Shown here one piece after another: positions 61,600 through 64,000 of a stretch of 64,000 bases of DNA. The position numbers were made by a program, and so were the translations under genes. The notes under the pieces are model-generated. The model was given only the letters and a program-made list of their open reading frames with translations. It made no database searches and was not told the origin of the DNA. This DNA is from JABDJL01 sp963664065. GTDB lineage: Bacteria; Pseudomonadota; Gammaproteobacteria; Xanthomonadales; SZUA-36. The stretch covers positions 62,001 through 126,000 of the forward strand of contig OY760942.1 in NCBI GenBank assembly GCA_963664065.1, read 5' to 3'. Every line of letters starts with the position of its first letter. The first letter of the stretch is position 1.

Positions 61600-62627
61600 C
61601 TAGTGAACAAAAACCCGTGCTTCGGGTCCAGGACCTGGCGGTGCATTTTGAAATACATGAAGGTAGCCTGCTGCGCAGCCAAACACATATTCTCAAAGCG
61701 GTTAATGGTGTCAGTTTCGATTTGAAAGCGGGCGAAACCCTGGGGGTGGTGGGCGAATCCGGTTGTGGCAAATCCACGCTCGCCCGCGCCGTACTGGGAC
61801 TTATTCGCCCAAACCGGGGCAGGGTGATGTGGCTGGGTGAAAACCTGGCTTTACTTGACGAAGAGGAAATGCGCAAGAAGAGGAAAGAGCTACAGATTGT
61901 TTTCCAGGATCCGCTGGCGTCGTTGAACCCGCGCATGACCGTTGGCGATATCATCGCCGAGCCTCTTTGGACTTTTTTCCCCAAATTCGCCCCCGTCCAG
62001 GTAGACGAACGGGTTCGGGGAATGATGAAGATGGTGGGACTGTTGCCCAACCAGATCAACCGTTATCCGCATGAATTCTCAGGCGGGCAATGTCAGAGAA
62101 TAGGTATCGCTCGATCCCTGGTATTGAACCCCAAGCTCATTATCTGTGATGAACCTGTAAGTGCGCTGGATGTTTCAATCCAGGCACAGATCATCAACCT
62201 TTTGAAGGATTTACAGAAGAAACTGAATCTGTCCCTGATTTTTATTGCGCATGATCTTTCCGTAGTCAAGCACATCAGCGACCGGGTAATGGTGATGTAC
62301 CTGGGCAGAACCATGGAAATCTCCCAACGCGAAGCCCTGTATCGCAGACCGCTGCACCCCTACACCAGTGCGCTGGTAAAAGCGGTCCCGATCCCGGACC
62401 CGATACTGGCCAGGCAGCAACCGGACACAGGCTTGACCGGCGATATGCCTTCCCCGTTGAACCCACCGAAGGGTTGTGTCTTTCATACCCGTTGTCCCTA
62501 CGTGGTCAAGCGTTGCCAGATGGATGTGCCTGCGTTGCGGAGGATGGAAAATGGCGACTGGGCGGCCTGTCACCGGACCGAGGAACTGGATTTGACGATT
62601 CGAAAACAAGGCGATTCCGCCAGGTGA
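61593..62627 (+). CDS. oppF: Oligopeptide ABC transporter ATPase OppF
   Basis: The ATPase carries Walker A VVGESGCGKSTLARAV, FQDPLASLNPRMTV, FSGGQCQRIGIARSL, LIICDEPVSALD and AHDLSVVKHISD, and ends with the Cys-bearing CVFHTRCPYVVKRCQ domain. Its original start (ATG 61460) now reads through the inserted element for 47 codons to a TAG at 61601-61603. The start I give, ATG 61593, lies inside the element's right arm (M-R-A-S-E-Q-K-P) and has a poor ribosome site. TTG 61539, with AAGG upstream, is an alternative that would add 18 element-encoded residues. Confidence 0.93.
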   Translation: MRASEQKPVLRVQDLAVHFEIHEGSLLRSQTHILKAVNGVSFDLKAGETLGVVGESGCGKSTLARAVLGLIRPNRGRVMWLGENLALLDEEEMRKKRKELQIVFQDPLASLNPRMTVGDIIAEPLWTFFPKFAPVQVDERVRGMMKMVGLLPNQINRYPHEFSGGQCQRIGIARSLVLNPKLIICDEPVSALDVSIQAQIINLLKDLQKKLNLSLIFIAHDLSVVKHISDRVMVMYLGRTMEISQREALYRRPLHPYTSALVKAVPIPDPILARQQPDTGLTGDMPSPLNPPKGCVFHTRCPYVVKRCQMDVPALRRMENGDWAACHRTEELDLTIRKQGDSAR

Positions 62628-62646
62628 TTCAGGACAAGGCCTGCTC

Positions 62647-63297
62647 ATGGATTCGCGAGTGACGACCGGCGCCAAAGAGAGGGGGCAACTGGAACGCGGT
62701 ATGAGCGCCCTGGGATTGGTCCCGGAACAGGCCGCTATTGATCTGCTGCTTGAATATGCCGCACAACTCAAAAAGTGGAACCGCAGCTACAACCTTGTAT
62801 CAGCCGCCGACCTGAAAGACGTTGTACCGCGACACTTGCTGGACAGCTTGTCGATTCATTCGTTTTTACAAGACGGCAACTTATTGGACGTGGGCACTGG
62901 TGCCGGCTTTCCGGGCCTTCCGCTCGCTATCGTCAAGCCCGAACATGAATGCACTCTGCTGGACAGTACCGGCAAGAAAATTCTCTTTCTCAGGCATGTA
63001 AAACGAACCCTTGGCCTGGCAAATATTCATCTGGAAGAAGCCCGGGTATCTGGGTTCAAGTACGAGGCTGGTTTTGACAATATCGTCTCGCGCGCTTTCA
63101 GCTCTTTGCATGAATTTACGGCCTCGGTCAGACACCTGTCCCGCGTCGGAACACGGTTGCTTGCAATGAAGGGAAAATACCCGCAAGAAGAACTTCAGTC
63201 GCTACCAGAATGGCTACAACTGTTGTCTGCAGAAAAGATTTCAGTCCCCGATTTGCACGTGGAGCGACACCTAGTCATTATGTCGGTCTCCGGATAG
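62647..63297 (+). CDS. rsmG: 16S rRNA (guanine527-N7)-methyltransferase RsmG
   Basis: RsmG (GidB) methylates G527 of 16S rRNA. The 216-residue protein has LKKWNRSYNLVSAADLKDVV, HLLDSLSIHSF, SAM motif LLDVGTGAGFPGLPLAIV and the ISRAF-like IVSRAFSSLHEF. The start is ATG 62647. It precedes parA as usual; mnmG, its frequent upstream partner, is not here because the opp operon lies in its place. Confidence 0.95.
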   Translation: MDSRVTTGAKERGQLERGMSALGLVPEQAAIDLLLEYAAQLKKWNRSYNLVSAADLKDVVPRHLLDSLSIHSFLQDGNLLDVGTGAGFPGLPLAIVKPEHECTLLDSTGKKILFLRHVKRTLGLANIHLEEARVSGFKYEAGFDNIVSRAFSSLHEFTASVRHLSRVGTRLLAMKGKYPQEELQSLPEWLQLLSAEKISVPDLHVERHLVIMSVSG

Positions 63298-63310
63298 ATT
63301 GATCACGCAA

Positions 63311-64000
63311 ATGGCAAGAATTATTGCGATCGCCAACCAGAAAGGTGGGGTTGGTAAGACCACAACCTGCGTTAATCTCGTGGCTGCCCTGGCAGACATG
63401 CACTATCGCACCCTACTGGTGGATTTTGATTCACAGGGCAACGCGACCGTTGGTTGTGGTGTTGACCCCCGGTCGCTGGAAAAATCGGCCTTTGATGTGA
63501 TGACCGGTGAATGCAGCGTCACCGAAGCGACTATCAGACTTGAGGAGTTGGGGTTTGACCTGTTGCCCTCAAACAGCGATCTGACGGCTGCAGAAATTCT
63601 GTTGATGCAGGACGAAAGCCGGGAGTACCGGCTACAGACAGCACTGGAGCAGGTCGCGCCCCGGTACGGCTGGATCATTATTGACTGTCCGCCTTCGCTG
63701 AGTTTGCTCACGCTCAATGCACTCACTGCCGCCAACAGTGTGCTGATTCCCATACAGTGTGAATATTATGCGCTTGAAGGGTTGGCCTCCTTGCTGGAAA
63801 CTATTGAACAGGTGCGGGCCAGCGCTAATCCGGGCCTGGAGATCGAGGGCCTTGTGCGAACCATGTTTGATGGCCGCAATAACCTCTCCAATGCAGTATC
63901 AGATCAGTTGCTGGAACATTTTGGAGAACGCGTTTACCGTACCCTGGTACCGCGCAATGTACGCGTCGCCGAGGCACCAAGTCACGGCCTTCCCGTGTTA
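63311..64000 (+). CDS. parA: Chromosome partitioning ATPase ParA (runs off the window)
   Basis: The reading frame from ATG 63311 is open to the window end (230 codons). It has the deviant Walker A IAIANQKGGVGKTTTCVNL, the A' segment LVDFDSQGNATVGCGVD, Walker B IIIDCPPSLSLLTLNAL and VLIPIQCEYYALEGL, which are ParA/Soj features. The rsmG-parA order is the typical chromosomal par locus, with parB expected next. Confidence 0.95.
   Translation, partial: MARIIAIANQKGGVGKTTTCVNLVAALADMHYRTLLVDFDSQGNATVGCGVDPRSLEKSAFDVMTGECSVTEATIRLEELGFDLLPSNSDLTAAEILLMQDESREYRLQTALEQVAPRYGWIIIDCPPSLSLLTLNALTAANSVLIPIQCEYYALEGLASLLETIEQVRASANPGLEIEGLVRTMFDGRNNLSNAVSDQLLEHFGERVYRTLVPRNVRVAEAPSHGLPVL

Overview
The window looks like chromosomal DNA from a gammaproteobacterium. 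Its housekeeping blocks are ones known from that class: hemC-hemD-hemX-hemY behind an AlgZ/AlgR two-component pair, lptM-dapF-DUF484-xerC, hslVU, ubiE-ubiJ-ubiB, rsmD-coaD-ferredoxin opposite ftsY, mutY-yggX, dut-algC and rsmG-parA. The plant-type glutamate-cysteine ligase and the oleABCD hydrocarbon cluster are found in only some lineages. I cannot fix the genus from sequence alone. TTG and GTG starts are common, and many genes overlap by ATGA or TTGA, so operons are tight.

Layout. 1-6487 (minus): esterase, algZ, algR, hemC, hemD, hemX and hemY (hemY runs off the left edge). 6528-9831 (plus): lptM, a methyltransferase, dapF, DUF484 and xerC. 9841-11896 (minus): DUF819 membrane protein, cupin and an unknown membrane protein. 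12036-13999: hslVU. 14062-15801 (minus): a cation/proton antiporter. 15978-19019: ubiE, ubiJ and ubiB. 19039-20137: a TetR regulator and a small membrane protein that share one palindromic operator. 20127-25704: a phosphopantetheinyl transferase (minus), then oleA, oleB, oleC and oleD (plus), with a small kinase converging on oleD. 26510-29133: two secreted amidohydrolase-like proteins, the second without metal ligands. 29212-31254: a secreted metzincin-like protein and an IS3-family element. 31399-36737: a small membrane protein (plus), then on the minus strand rsmD, coaD, ferredoxin, gamma-glutamyltransferase, an M20 peptidase and a frameshifted CPBP protein. 36832-39154: ftsY, mutY and yggX.

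An accessory island starts at tRNA-Phe (39233-39308). A tyrosine integrase remnant abuts the tRNA and is cut by one of two nearly identical IS3-family copies (39837-41100 and 47954-49217). Between the copies lie an older IS fragment, a broken TPR-type gene, a small non-autonomous element, a zinc-uptake-like operon (small His/Cys protein, outer-membrane protein, ZnuA-like and ZnuB-like proteins, no ATPase) inside 35-bp inverted repeats, an IS30 element and copies of a GTCCGC/GCGGAC palindrome. The second IS3 copy truncates radC, which also carries a frameshift.

After the island come dut, a long algC with a membrane-anchored N-terminus, two small secreted proteins behind a triple GTTCAG repeat, gshA (minus), a complete oligopeptide ABC transporter operon with two substrate-binding proteins, rsmG and the start of parA. 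A 132-bp mobile element with CTAG target duplications sits exactly in the start region of oppF and has replaced its start codon.

The observations I would check first are the oppF insertion, the zinc unit in inverted repeats, the TetR twin-operator module, the ole cluster with its kinase neighbour, and the Gln-for-His metzincin.
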